Notes under the pieces: model-generated | Database searches by the model: none | Told to the model about the DNA's origin: nothing | The model's input: the letters and a program-made list of their open reading frames with translations, nothing else | Shown: positions 1 through 7,684 of the stretch, piece after piece | How the letters are laid out: the number at the start of each line of letters is the position of its first letter | Numbering within the stretch: position 1 is the first letter of the stretch | Origin: Bacillota bacterium | GTDB lineage: Bacteria; Bacillota; Clostridia; Lachnospirales; Lachnospiraceae | Length of the DNA stretch: 64,000 nt | NCBI GenBank assembly: GCA_029224465.1 | Contig: JAQXUQ010000030.1 | Location: 1-64,000 of the forward strand | Direction: 5' to 3' | Translations under genes and position numbers: made by a program

Positions 1-328
<328 letters not shown>

Positions 329-512
329 TATGTAGAATGTGCGAAGCACGTACGACCAATGAATGTAGAATGCGCGAAGCGCGTTCTATCCGCGAAGCGG
401 ACAAACGGCAAAGCCGTTTGCAATAACTATCATTTGATGTAAAATCTGTATTCAGTTTTGAAGGTATGAGCTTGCATTATTAAATGCAATGTGCTAGACT
501 ACCTAAGTACTT
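329..512 (+). other. Spacer between 23S and tRNA cluster; small hairpins, no 5S
   Basis: No gene is visible. Three short hairpins with purine loops lie side by side at about 388-433: GCGCGAAGCGC, TCCGCGAAGCGGA, and CAAACGG paired with CCGTTTG. An imperfect direct repeat of TGTAGAATG(T/C)GCGAAGC starts near 331 and 366. These could be rRNA processing or antitermination elements. Nothing resembles the 117-base 5S rRNA usually found here. Confidence 0.6.
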
Positions 513-586
513 GGCCTGGTGGCTCAGTTGGTTAGAGCGCCGCCCTGTCACGGCGGAGGTCACGGGTCCGAATCCCGTCCGGGTCG
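513..586 (+). tRNA. tRNA-Asp (GTC)
   Basis: Cloverleaf with acceptor GGCCTGG paired to CCGGGTC, anticodon loop CTGTCAC (anticodon GTC), T-loop GGTCCGAATCC, and discriminator G. CCA is not encoded. It is the first of six closely spaced tRNA genes behind the rRNA operon. Confidence 0.97.
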
Positions 587-610
587 CTTAGTTGTATATT
601 TCTCTTTCGT

Positions 611-683
611 GGGGTCTTAGCTCAGCTGGGAGAGCATCTGCCTTACAAGCAGAGGGTCACAGGTTCGAGCCCTGTAGGCCCCA
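611..683 (+). tRNA. tRNA-Val (TAC)
   Basis: Acceptor GGGGTCT pairs with AGGCCCC. The anticodon loop is CTTACAA (anticodon TAC) inside stem CTGCC/AGCAG, the T-arm GGTTCGAGCC is intact and the discriminator is A. CCA is not encoded. Confidence 0.97.
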
Positions 684-708
684 TCTTTTTTTAGAAATAT
701 ACAATTAT

Positions 709-781
709 GCCGATGTGGCTCAATTGGCAGAGCAGCTGATTTGTAATCAGCAGGTTATCGGTTCGAGTCCGATCATCGGCT
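709..781 (+). tRNA. tRNA-Thr (TGT)
   Basis: Acceptor GCCGATG pairs perfectly with CATCGGC. The anticodon loop is TTTGTAA (anticodon TGT) and the T-arm is GGTTCGAGTCC. The discriminator is T and CCA is not encoded. Confidence 0.97.
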
Positions 782-802
782 TATAGTGCTTCGGCATTAT
801 AT

Positions 803-884
803 GGATGGATTCCCGAGTGGCCAAAGGGGACAGACTGTAAATCTGCTGCGTTTCGCTTCGGTGGTTCGAATCCACCTCCATCCA
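803..884 (+). tRNA. tRNA-Tyr (GTA)
   Basis: Class II tRNA of 82 bases with a long variable arm (GCTGCGTTTCGCTTCGGT). Acceptor GGATGGA pairs with TCCATCC and the anticodon loop CTGTAAA gives GTA. CCA is not encoded. Confidence 0.97.
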
Positions 885-919
885 TTTGGTTATGGTTTTT
901 TACAGACCATATACAACAT

Positions 920-993
920 CGCGGGGTGGAGCAGTCTGGAAGCTCGTCGGGCTCATAACCCGAAGGTCATAGGTTCAAATCCTATCCCCGCTA
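920..993 (+). tRNA. Initiator tRNA-fMet (CAT)
   Basis: The anticodon is CAT. Two features mark it as the initiator rather than the elongator: three consecutive G-C pairs flanking the anticodon loop (GGG-CTCATAA-CCC) and an unpaired first base, C1 opposite T72. Many bacteria have C1-A72; here position 72 is T, so the mismatch is kept in a variant form. CCA is not encoded. Confidence 0.96.
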
Positions 994-998
994 CTTAT

Positions 999-1071
<73 letters not shown>

Positions 1072-1077
1072 CACGAA

Positions 1078-1128
1078 AGAGGCTTCTGTATTAAGTATTT
1101 ACTTGATACAGAAGCCTCTATTTTGTTG
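1078..1128 (+). terminator. Rho-independent terminator of the rRNA-tRNA operon
   Basis: A stem of about 20 base pairs is formed by AGAGGCTTCTGTATTAAGTA and TACTTGATACAGAAGCCTCT with one G-T pair and a very short loop. It is followed by the T-rich run ATTTTGTTGTTTT. Placement right after the last tRNA supports its role. Confidence 0.93.
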
Positions 1129-1299
1129 TTTTGATAAAATTTGCTTGTCAGTCAATACAATATGCCGACACTGCCGCTGATTGCATAGAATATCCAAGAA
1201 GAATCACAAGCAGCGGCACGTATTGCCTGAAAAACCTCAATTTCAATGCAATATGAATAAGCTTCGAGAAAACATCTAGAAAATCTATGCAAATCAAAG

Positions 1300-1425
1300 A
1301 CTCCGGCCTATATTGCATAGTGACGGCTCGAACCGCCATATGCAACAACAAAAAGCTCTGCAAATCTAAGAATAGCCCTGCATTGAATGATCACGGCTTA
1401 AACCGTCATATGCGACAACATATAT
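1300..1425 (-). repeat. Duplicated hairpin at the 3' end of mtnN
   Basis: A near-palindrome (GCGGTTCGAGCCGT read on the minus strand, 1321-1336) and a related one (ACGGTTTAAGCCGT, about 1391-1407) lie 72 bases apart. Each is followed by the same CATATG(C)ACAACA-type sequence. The second overlaps the mtnN stop codon. No long T run follows, so the termination role is uncertain. The rest of 1129-1397 shows no gene. Confidence 0.5.
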
Positions 1426-2099
1426 TCCACGATCGCAGCGCAGTGGCGTGCCGCCTTCGGCTCAAAGATATCGTAGGATTCCTGTACAGACTCGTCTGCT
1501 TTGTCGGAAATCGCACGGATAATCACGAATGGAATTTTATTCAGGTAGGCAGCCTGTGCAATCGCGGCACCCTCCATTTCAGCGCAGAAGCCATGGAAGT
1601 CCCGCATCAACCTCTGCTTGATTTCACGCGATGATATAAACTGATCACCGCTGATCACCTGACCTTCGAAAACCTGCACGTCGGGGGCAGCTTCTTTGAC
1701 AGCCTGCACTGCCGCATGTCTGAGACTTTCATCCGCGGGGAAGGACACGACGCCCATCTGCGGTACTTCACCTTTTTGATATCCGAATACAGTCGCATCG
1801 ACGTCATGGTACATCGCGCTTGATGAAACTACAATGTCACCGATATTGATGTCATTGTTCAAAGAGCCGGCAACACCGGTGTTCAGAACATGCGTAACAT
1901 TAAACAGATCCGCGAGGATCTGCACACAGATACCTGCATTCACTTTACCGACGCCGCTTCTTACGACGACAACCGGCATACTGCCGATGGAACCATCGAA
2001 AAATCCCATCCCTGCCTTTTTCACGTAATTCTTTACGTTCATCTGCTCTCTAAGGTACGCCACTTCCACATCCATGGCGCCGATAATACCGATTTTCAT
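1398..2099 (-). CDS. mtnN: 5'-methylthioadenosine/S-adenosylhomocysteine nucleosidase
   Basis: The 233-residue product hydrolyses the glycosidic bond of methylthioadenosine and S-adenosylhomocysteine, releasing adenine, in the cytosolic methionine salvage and SAM-cycle pathways. The N-terminus MKIGIIGAMDVEV, the central GVGKVNA motif, TGVAGS and the C-terminal EMEGAAIAQ and RAISDKAD segments are typical, and length matches the family. I chose the ATG at 2097-2099 because GGAGG lies 6 bases upstream on the minus strand; the frame stays open 13 codons further without a better start. It stands alone, with a predicted promoter at 2157-2185, and diverges from the LacI-type gene. Housekeeping gene at the edge of the accessory region. 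Confidence 0.95.
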   Translation of the reverse strand: MKIGIIGAMDVEVAYLREQMNVKNYVKKAGMGFFDGSIGSMPVVVVRSGVGKVNAGICVQILADLFNVTHVLNTGVAGSLNNDINIGDIVVSSSAMYHDVDATVFGYQKGEVPQMGVVSFPADESLRHAAVQAVKEAAPDVQVFEGQVISGDQFISSREIKQRLMRDFHGFCAEMEGAAIAQAAYLNKIPFVIIRAISDKADESVQESYDIFEPKAARHCAAIVEYMLSHMTV

Positions 2100-2156
2100 A
2101 AAAAACCTCCGAATATGGGAATCTGAATTCGCGGCCAAACAAGACCGTGCAAGAGT

Positions 2157-2185
2157 AGTTTACGGGTGCGGGATAAAGATGTAAA
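2157..2185 (-). promoter_or_regulatory. Predicted sigma-A promoter of mtnN
   Basis: Read on the minus strand, TTTACA (2180-2185) and TAAACT (2157-2162) are separated by exactly 17 bases. It lies about 60 bases upstream of the chosen mtnN start. Identified by eye. Confidence 0.55.
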
Positions 2186-2224
2186 GAAAGATTTGCGCCG
2201 GAGACGCCCCGGAGCAGGAGGAGA

Positions 2225-2255
2225 CTGACATTTTCCGGGTTTCCTATGGTATAGT
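2225..2255 (+). promoter_or_regulatory. Possible promoter of the LacI-family gene
   Basis: CTGACA (2225-2230) and TATAGT (2250-2255) form a plausible -35/-10 pair, but the spacer is 19 bases, longer than ideal. It lies about 80 bases upstream of the ATG at 2334. Confidence 0.35.
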
Positions 2256-2333
2256 TGCATTTGAATACAGAATGCAGGCAGGAATGAATAGCTTGTGTCA
2301 TCAGCGAAGAGCAGGATACAAAGGGGCACCGGA

Positions 2334-3401
2334 ATGAGATCGGAAAAACAGTCCACAGCGGCAGAAACAGCCAGATACCAGAGAATCACCAGAAAAGATG
2401 TCGCGCGCGAAGCGGGCGTAACGGAAACGATCGTATCATATGTTTTGAATAACAACCGTTATGTCAGCAGCGATAAAAGGCAGCGCGTACTCGCCGCAGT
2501 CAAGAAGCTCGGTTACAGACCGAATACTGCCGCAAGAGCTTTGAAAGGTAAGCGGCTGAATCACATTGTATTCATTGCGGATCAGATCGTCACGGAACAT
2601 TTTTCACTGCTTCTCAGCGAGATGGACGCAAAAGCCTATGATCTTGGATATATGATCTCTCTTTGCCAGAACCGCAATACCGAGGAGTTTGTGAGCAGTA
2701 TTATTTCCAGACAGTTTGACGGTGTCATTATCAGCTCGATCAGTTTTCCAAAGGATTATATCCGTGAAATTATCAATGCGGGTATTCCGGTTGTTTTGCT
2801 GGAAAACAGAGACTACTCGGACATAGAGAACGCCGGAAAAATTGACAACGGTCTGTACGACGGCGCACGGGATGTCATCCGGTATCTGGATTCTCTGGGC
2901 CGCAGGAACATTGTGTACATTGATCGTTTCAGCCGGAACAATCACTTCAGCGATATGAGCGACATGCGTTACCGCGGTTTTATAAATGAAATGAAGGCCA
3001 GGAAGATATCGGAGCAGCCACAGCGGCAGGTTCTCTCAGGCTGCCACAGCCCGGAGGAAATCGCTGAGAAGGTTAAGAAATATCTTACCTCGCATCCGGA
3101 AGTGGATGCCATCTTCGGAAGAAACGATCGGGTGGCCTGCATTGCGATGCATGCAGCGCAGGAGCTGGGAAATAGGATACCGGAAGACATTGCGGTTGTC
3201 GGGTTCGATAACTCACTGCTTGGTCAGTATTCGACACCCTCGATCACGAGCGTCGAAATTCCGAGAGATCTGATTGCCGGGACAGCAATCGACATGCTTC
3301 AGAAAATGATTGTAAATCATGAGATTCCTGACAAAGTCGTCTATCATACAAAGCTGATCTGCAGAGGAAGCACGGATATCAAAGCGGCTGAAACAGACTG
3401 A
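2334..3401 (+). CDS. LacI-family transcriptional regulator
   Basis: A 355-residue DNA-binding regulator. Residues about 17-75 form the LacI helix-turn-helix (TRKDVAREAGV, recognition helix with SYVLN) and the hinge helix AARALKGKRLN that enters the minor groove. The rest is a periplasmic-binding-protein-like sugar sensor ending in VGFDNSLLGQYSTPSITSV, typical of the family. The start is the ATG at 2334, preceded by AAAGGGG; a GTG 39 bases upstream is less likely. It precedes the ABC transporter operon in the same direction, with a promoter and two operator-like palindromes in between, so it probably represses that operon in response to its sugar. No terminator separates it other than the hairpin at 3496-3520. 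Confidence 0.93.
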   Translation: MRSEKQSTAAETARYQRITRKDVAREAGVTETIVSYVLNNNRYVSSDKRQRVLAAVKKLGYRPNTAARALKGKRLNHIVFIADQIVTEHFSLLLSEMDAKAYDLGYMISLCQNRNTEEFVSSIISRQFDGVIISSISFPKDYIREIINAGIPVVLLENRDYSDIENAGKIDNGLYDGARDVIRYLDSLGRRNIVYIDRFSRNNHFSDMSDMRYRGFINEMKARKISEQPQRQVLSGCHSPEEIAEKVKKYLTSHPEVDAIFGRNDRVACIAMHAAQELGNRIPEDIAVVGFDNSLLGQYSTPSITSVEIPRDLIAGTAIDMLQKMIVNHEIPDKVVYHTKLICRGSTDIKAAETD

Positions 3402-3430
3402 AACAGAAGAAATATGCATGGATAGATCTA

Positions 3431-3491
3431 TTGACAGACAATACAGACAGTGATATTGTGATAATACGACAAATACATACGAGTGTATAAT
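3431..3491 (+). promoter_or_regulatory. Promoter region of the ABC/isomerase/kinase operon
   Basis: TTGACA at 3431-3436 with TATTGT at 3454-3459 (17-base spacer) is one candidate. A perfect TATAAT at 3486-3491 is a second -10 box, though its -35 is poor. The TATAAT overlaps the first operator-like palindrome at 3473-3488, a layout expected for a repressed promoter. Which start is used cannot be told from sequence. Confidence 0.6.
3473..3488 (+). promoter_or_regulatory. LacI-type operator O1
   Basis: ATACATACGAGTGTAT is an imperfect palindrome that differs from O2 (3534-3549) at only two positions. It overlaps the TATAAT box. It is most simply the binding site of the LacI-type regulator encoded just upstream. 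Confidence 0.7.
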
Positions 3492-3495
3492 ATTG

Positions 3496-3520
3496 AAAAG
3501 TAAGCATTTTGCTTACTTTT
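3496..3520 (+). terminator. Hairpin between the two operators
   Basis: AAAAGTAAGC and GCTTACTTTT form a perfect 10-bp stem with a 5-base loop, followed by ATTTAACC. It could terminate the LacI-family gene or act in the leader of the downstream operon. It is symmetrical enough to work on both strands, but the T tract is mostly inside the stem. Confidence 0.5.
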
Positions 3521-3533
3521 ATTTAACCTTGAA

Positions 3534-3549
3534 ATACACACGTGTGTAT
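3534..3549 (+). promoter_or_regulatory. LacI-type operator O2 (perfect palindrome)
   Basis: ATACACACGTGTGTAT is a perfect 16-bp palindrome, 61 bases from O1 start to start (about six helical turns) and 27 bases upstream of the transporter start codon. The spacing suits cooperative binding or a repression loop. Confidence 0.75.
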
Positions 3550-3576
3550 AAATGGGGATTTTTCAAGGAGGGAATT

Positions 3577-4935
3577 ATGCAAAAGCAAATCGTTCGTCAG
3601 TGGATCACCATGATAACGGCAGTTTGTCTTGCCGGCGGGATCACTGCCTGCGGCAGCGGCGGAAGTTCTGCGGCAGGCCAGAATGCATCGCAGACAAGCA
3701 AAGAGACACAAGCCGCTGCGACAGAAAACGCAGCGGATAATGCGGAGACGGAAACGGCAGCAGAACCCGTCACCATTAAGTTTGCCAATTATGCTCTGCT
3801 CGAGGATGCTTACACGGATTTCTGGAACGGTGTCAAGGAAGGCTTCGAAAAAGAACATCCGAATGTGACGATCGAGTGGGTAACCGCTCCTTATGGGGAG
3901 ATCACAAGCCAGGTCATCACAATGGCAGGCGCGGGGGATAAATGTGACATTGTTTTTGGCGAGAACACATGGATTTCTACATATGAAGACGCCGGCTACG
4001 CGGTACCTGTGTCGGATGTTCTCGGCGAAGACTTTGTTTCCGGCTTCCATGAAAACGCAGTGGAAAGCTGTTCTGTAGACGGCACAGCCTACGGTGTTCC
4101 GTTGTATGTTTCTCCGTTTATTCTTTACTACAACACGGACATTTTCAAGCAGGCAGGGATCGACAATCCCCCCGCAACCTATGATGAACTTCTTGCGGAC
4201 TGCGAAAAAATAAACGGCATGAAAACTGCTGACGGCAACGTAATTTATCCGTTCGGTCAGACAACCGCATCCGTGCCGATTTCCGGAACCAGCATTAATT
4301 CAATGATTTACAACTTCGGAGGTCAGGTTCTTGATGCTGACGGAAATCTTTCGATTGACAATGACGGTTTTCATCAGACTTTCGAAATGCTGAAGAAGCT
4401 GGATGACAAGGGCTATAATCCGCAGAACGCCAAGCTCAAGGATCTTAGAAACCTGTTTGCGCTCGGACAACTGGCCATGTACTACGACCAGAGCTGGGGA
4501 ATTGCCGGTGTGAAGGCGATTAATAAGGATGCGGAAGCTTTCACGAAATCCGCGGTTCCGTTAAAAGGCGGAAGCGGAGACGGCACTTCGATTTTAAGCG
4601 CCGCGGTCCTTATTCTCGCGGACAACGGTGACGCGAGAAAGGAAGCCACAAAGGAGCTGATCGAATACATTCTGCGGGACGAAGTCCTCGGCGATTATCT
4701 CGCGAATATCGTTCCGGCGTATCCGGCGATGAAGGCGATGTCCCAGCCGGACAATGCGGTGCTTACAGGAGCGGCTGATTCGATCAGCACGGCGGTTGCA
4801 TCTCCTTCGATTCCGCAGCTGAACGACCTGAATCTGGAGCTGGATACACTGGCACAGGCTGTAACTGTTTCAGATGAGGATGTTGACAAGGCGATGGAAG
4901 AGTTCCGCGCGTCGGCAAAAACATTGCTTCAGTAG
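3577..4935 (+). CDS. ABC sugar transporter, extracellular solute-binding lipoprotein
   Basis: The 452-residue lipoprotein is a family 1 (MalE/UgpB-like) sugar-binding protein that captures the sugar outside the cell and delivers it to the two permeases encoded next. The N-terminus has a positively charged, hydrophobic signal peptide and a lipobox (GITAC, Cys about 25), then a Ser/Ala/Thr/Glu-rich tether to about residue 65. The body contains the usual PSF segments such as YGVPLYVSPFILYYN. The ATG at 3577 was chosen over in-frame upstream starts because AAGGAGG lies just before it. The ATP-binding subunit is not encoded nearby, as is common for this class, which can share an MsmK-type ATPase. 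A strong hairpin follows the stop codon. Confidence 0.93.
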   Translation: MQKQIVRQWITMITAVCLAGGITACGSGGSSAAGQNASQTSKETQAAATENAADNAETETAAEPVTIKFANYALLEDAYTDFWNGVKEGFEKEHPNVTIEWVTAPYGEITSQVITMAGAGDKCDIVFGENTWISTYEDAGYAVPVSDVLGEDFVSGFHENAVESCSVDGTAYGVPLYVSPFILYYNTDIFKQAGIDNPPATYDELLADCEKINGMKTADGNVIYPFGQTTASVPISGTSINSMIYNFGGQVLDADGNLSIDNDGFHQTFEMLKKLDDKGYNPQNAKLKDLRNLFALGQLAMYYDQSWGIAGVKAINKDAEAFTKSAVPLKGGSGDGTSILSAAVLILADNGDARKEATKELIEYILRDEVLGDYLANIVPAYPAMKAMSQPDNAVLTGAADSISTAVASPSIPQLNDLNLELDTLAQAVTVSDEDVDKAMEEFRASAKTLLQ

Positions 4936-4957
4936 TGGAAACAGTTCGAAACGCAGA

Positions 4958-4988
4958 TGACAGGCCGGACGAAGAAGCCGGCCTGTCA
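4958..4988 (+). promoter_or_regulatory. Intercistronic hairpin after the binding-protein gene
   Basis: TGACAGGCCGG and CCGGCCTGTCA form a perfect 11-bp, GC-rich stem with a 9-base loop. No T run follows, so full termination is unlikely. It probably protects the 3' end of the binding-protein mRNA and so raises its level over the permeases. Confidence 0.7.
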
Positions 4989-5007
4989 TGCGCAGAGGGA
5001 GGCAGAT

Positions 5008-5943
5008 ATGAACGGGAGGACGAGGCGCGTCAGTCAGAGGTCGCAGATGACGCAGAAAAAGAGAGATCTTGGTTTTTCTCTTCTTCTGCTTCTTCCTGCG
5101 GTTGTAATCACAACCATATTCATTCTGGTTCCGGTCGTTGATTCGGTCCGTGAGAGTTTTCTGGATTACAAGATGAAAAACATCATCTCCGGACGACCGG
5201 GTGAATGGAATCATTTCGCAAACTATATCAAGCTTGCCGCGAATGCGAAGCTCGGGCCGGCGATTGTGCATACGTTTTTGTTTTGCCTCGTGGTCGTGCT
5301 GTTTCAGTTCGTATTCGGAATGGCACTCGCGCTGGTTCTGAATTCCGATATCAAAGGAGCAAGATTTCTGCGCTCGATCATGATGATGCCGTGGTGTGTC
5401 CCGACCGTGATATCCGCTCTTACGTGGATGTGGCTTTTTCAGCCGCAATACGGTTTTATGCGCTGGTTCACAGGCATTGTCACGGGAGGAAGAGTTATGG
5501 ATCTGGCGCTTTTAAATAATCCTTCAACGGCGCTTTCCGGTATCGCGATCGCGGCGCTTTGGAAACAGATACCATTGACGACATTGCTTTTGCTTTCAGG
5601 CCTGCAGAACGTGCCGGATTCGATTGAAGAAGCAGCCATTATGGACGGCGCGAATGCCTGGAACCGCTTCTTTAAAATTACGCTTCCTTATATGAAGAGC
5701 GTCATCAAGGTCGTTCTTTCGATGGCCATCATTGAAAACTTTAAACAGTTCCCTCTTATCTGGACGATGACCGGAGGCGGACCGGACAACAGTACGACTA
5801 CGCTCGCGATTTTAAGCTACAGAGAAGCCTTTGTTTCCAACAATCTGGGAAGCGGCGCCGCGGTTACCACAGTCTGGATGCTTCTGATGATCGTTGTAGT
5901 GATAGTTTTCAATAAGCTCATGGGCGATAATCAGACGACTTAA
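5008..5943 (+). CDS. ABC sugar transporter, permease (MalF type)
   Basis: A 311-residue inner-membrane permease with about six membrane segments, the first at residues about 25-45. The EAA loop that contacts the ATPase is present (EEAAIMDGANAWNRFFKITLP), marking it as a BPD_transp_1 protein of the MalF/UgpA type. The start at 5008 follows AGGGAGG by five bases; an ATG 51 bases upstream lies inside the preceding hairpin and is less likely. It pairs with the MalG-type subunit 14 bases downstream to form the transmembrane channel. Confidence 0.93.
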   Translation: MNGRTRRVSQRSQMTQKKRDLGFSLLLLLPAVVITTIFILVPVVDSVRESFLDYKMKNIISGRPGEWNHFANYIKLAANAKLGPAIVHTFLFCLVVVLFQFVFGMALALVLNSDIKGARFLRSIMMMPWCVPTVISALTWMWLFQPQYGFMRWFTGIVTGGRVMDLALLNNPSTALSGIAIAALWKQIPLTTLLLLSGLQNVPDSIEEAAIMDGANAWNRFFKITLPYMKSVIKVVLSMAIIENFKQFPLIWTMTGGGPDNSTTTLAILSYREAFVSNNLGSGAAVTTVWMLLMIVVVIVFNKLMGDNQTT

Positions 5944-5957
5944 GGGAGGAACAGGGA

Positions 5958-6797
5958 ATGAAAAAGAAAAGAACCGCTTCCAGGATCCTCAAATACCTTG
6001 TACTGGTCATCATCATGTTATTTCTGATGTTTCCGCTGTACTGGGTCATCCTTACCAGTTTCAAATCGAACATGGAAGCTTACATGTATCCGCCGACCAT
6101 GATTGCGAAGAACCCATCCGTGCAGTCCTATGTAAAGCTGTTCCGGCAGAATGCGGAGTTCTTCATATATTATCGGAATAACTTTATCGTCAGCGGCATT
6201 ACGGCGTTTGTTACAACCTTCTGTGCCATACTTGCGGGATACGCGCTTTCCAGATTCCACTACCACTGGAACAGTGTTGTTTCCGGCGTGCTGTATGCGA
6301 GCCAGATGTTTCCCGTTGTATCGAGAATGATTTCTCTGTACGGGCTTCTTGGCAAAGTACATCTCCTCAATACACTCACAGGGTTGATTCTTGCCCTGAT
6401 TGCCGCAATGGTTCCGTTTACAACGATGCTGATGAGCAGCTTTTTTGACAGCATTCCGGTGGACATTGAAGAAGCCGCCAAAATTGACGGCGCCTCCAGA
6501 GTACAGACGATGACGAGTGTTGTGCTTCCTCTCGTAAAGCCCGGCCTTGTCAGCGTACTTATTTACGCGTTCCTGATGACCTGGGATGATTATCTTCACT
6601 GCGCAACTCTGATTCAGAGTGATTCGCTGCGCACCTTGTCTACGGGCGTCGCACTCCGGTATCTGGGAGAACTCTCGTATGACTGGTCGCTTGTCAATAC
6701 CATTTCCGTTGTCGCAATGCTGCCGATGATCCTGATTTTCTTCTTCTTCCAGAAGTATATGATCAAAGGACTTGTGGCCGGTGCCGTGAAGGGGTAA
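5958..6797 (+). CDS. ABC sugar transporter, permease (MalG type)
   Basis: A 279-residue permease, the second half of the sugar channel. It has an N-terminal membrane segment after KKKRTASRILKY, about six segments in all, and the EAA loop (EEAAKIDGASRVQTMTSVVLP). The C-terminus ends GLVAGAVKG, the usual end of MalG/UgpE-type subunits. GGGAGG lies nine bases before the ATG. It sits 14 bases after the MalF-type gene and 20 bases before the aldolase, in one operon. Confidence 0.94.
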   Translation: MKKKRTASRILKYLVLVIIMLFLMFPLYWVILTSFKSNMEAYMYPPTMIAKNPSVQSYVKLFRQNAEFFIYYRNNFIVSGITAFVTTFCAILAGYALSRFHYHWNSVVSGVLYASQMFPVVSRMISLYGLLGKVHLLNTLTGLILALIAAMVPFTTMLMSSFFDSIPVDIEEAAKIDGASRVQTMTSVVLPLVKPGLVSVLIYAFLMTWDDYLHCATLIQSDSLRTLSTGVALRYLGELSYDWSLVNTISVVAMLPMILIFFFFQKYMIKGLVAGAVKG

Positions 6798-6817
6798 GAA
6801 TTAAGAAAGGACAGAAA

Positions 6818-7672
6818 ATGCTGACTACAAATTTAGCAAATCTTCAAAAAGCTTCGCGGGAAGGTTACGCAATCCCTGCGATCAATACGCAGGGCGGCAA
6901 CTACGACATTATTATGGCGTGCTGCAAGGCGGCGCAGGAGATGAACAGCCCGATGATTCTGGCGCACTATGTTTCCACAGGGGCTTTTTCGGGGAATGAC
7001 TTCTTTGTGAATGTCGCGAAGTGGTGCGCAAACAAAGTGGAAGTACCGTGTTCCATTCATCTGGACCACGGCGCCGATTTTGCCACCTGCATGGAAGCTC
7101 TTAAGCTTGGATTTACCAGTGTGATGATTGACGGTTCGATGCTTCCGGTCAAAGAAAACGCGGACGTTACGAATCAAGTGATCAAAGTCGCGAAATGTTT
7201 TGGCGTACCGGTTGAAGCGGAGATCGGTGAACTGCAGCGGCTGGACAACGGCGTGCCGCAGGAGAACAAAAACATCGCGGACCCGGAAATGGTCCGGGAA
7301 TTTCTTGACCTGTGCCGGCCTGATACGCTTGCTATCGGCATCGGCAACGCGCACGGCTATTATCACGGAAAGCCGGATATTCATCTTGACGTTCTGGAAA
7401 ACGTGCGGAAGTTTACGGATATTCCGCTTGTTCTGCACGGCTGCACCGGCATGGACGAGTCTGTTATCAAAGATGCAATCCGTCTTGGCGTAGCAAAAAT
7501 CAATTTCGGTACGGAAATCCGTTATAAATATGTGCAGCACTATCAGGAGGCACTTCAAAACCTCGATCACAAAGGGCACAGCTGGCTTCTGAGCCAGTAT
7601 GCCTCCAATGCTCTTTGCGAGGACATCAAGAAAATCATAGAGCTTTCCGGTTCTGCCGGAAAAGCACGGTAG
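6818..7672 (+). CDS. Class II ketose-bisphosphate aldolase family protein
   Basis: The 284-residue protein belongs to the zinc-dependent class II aldolases (FbaA/GatY/KbaY/IolJ), which split a ketose 1,6-bisphosphate into DHAP and a three-carbon aldehyde. Zinc ligand segments are visible: HLDHG (81-85), NAHG (177-180) and LHG (206-208). The motif after the last histidine, normally GGSG, reads GCTG here, and the aldehyde side of the pocket may therefore differ. With an isomerase and a PFK-type kinase in the same operon it would be the cleavage step. Fructose, tagatose or a C6-modified ketose 1-phosphate are all possible substrates. Confidence 0.88.
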   Translation: MLTTNLANLQKASREGYAIPAINTQGGNYDIIMACCKAAQEMNSPMILAHYVSTGAFSGNDFFVNVAKWCANKVEVPCSIHLDHGADFATCMEALKLGFTSVMIDGSMLPVKENADVTNQVIKVAKCFGVPVEAEIGELQRLDNGVPQENKNIADPEMVREFLDLCRPDTLAIGIGNAHGYYHGKPDIHLDVLENVRKFTDIPLVLHGCTGMDESVIKDAIRLGVAKINFGTEIRYKYVQHYQEALQNLDHKGHSWLLSQYASNALCEDIKKIIELSGSAGKAR

Positions 7673-7684
7673 AAGGGATAATAT

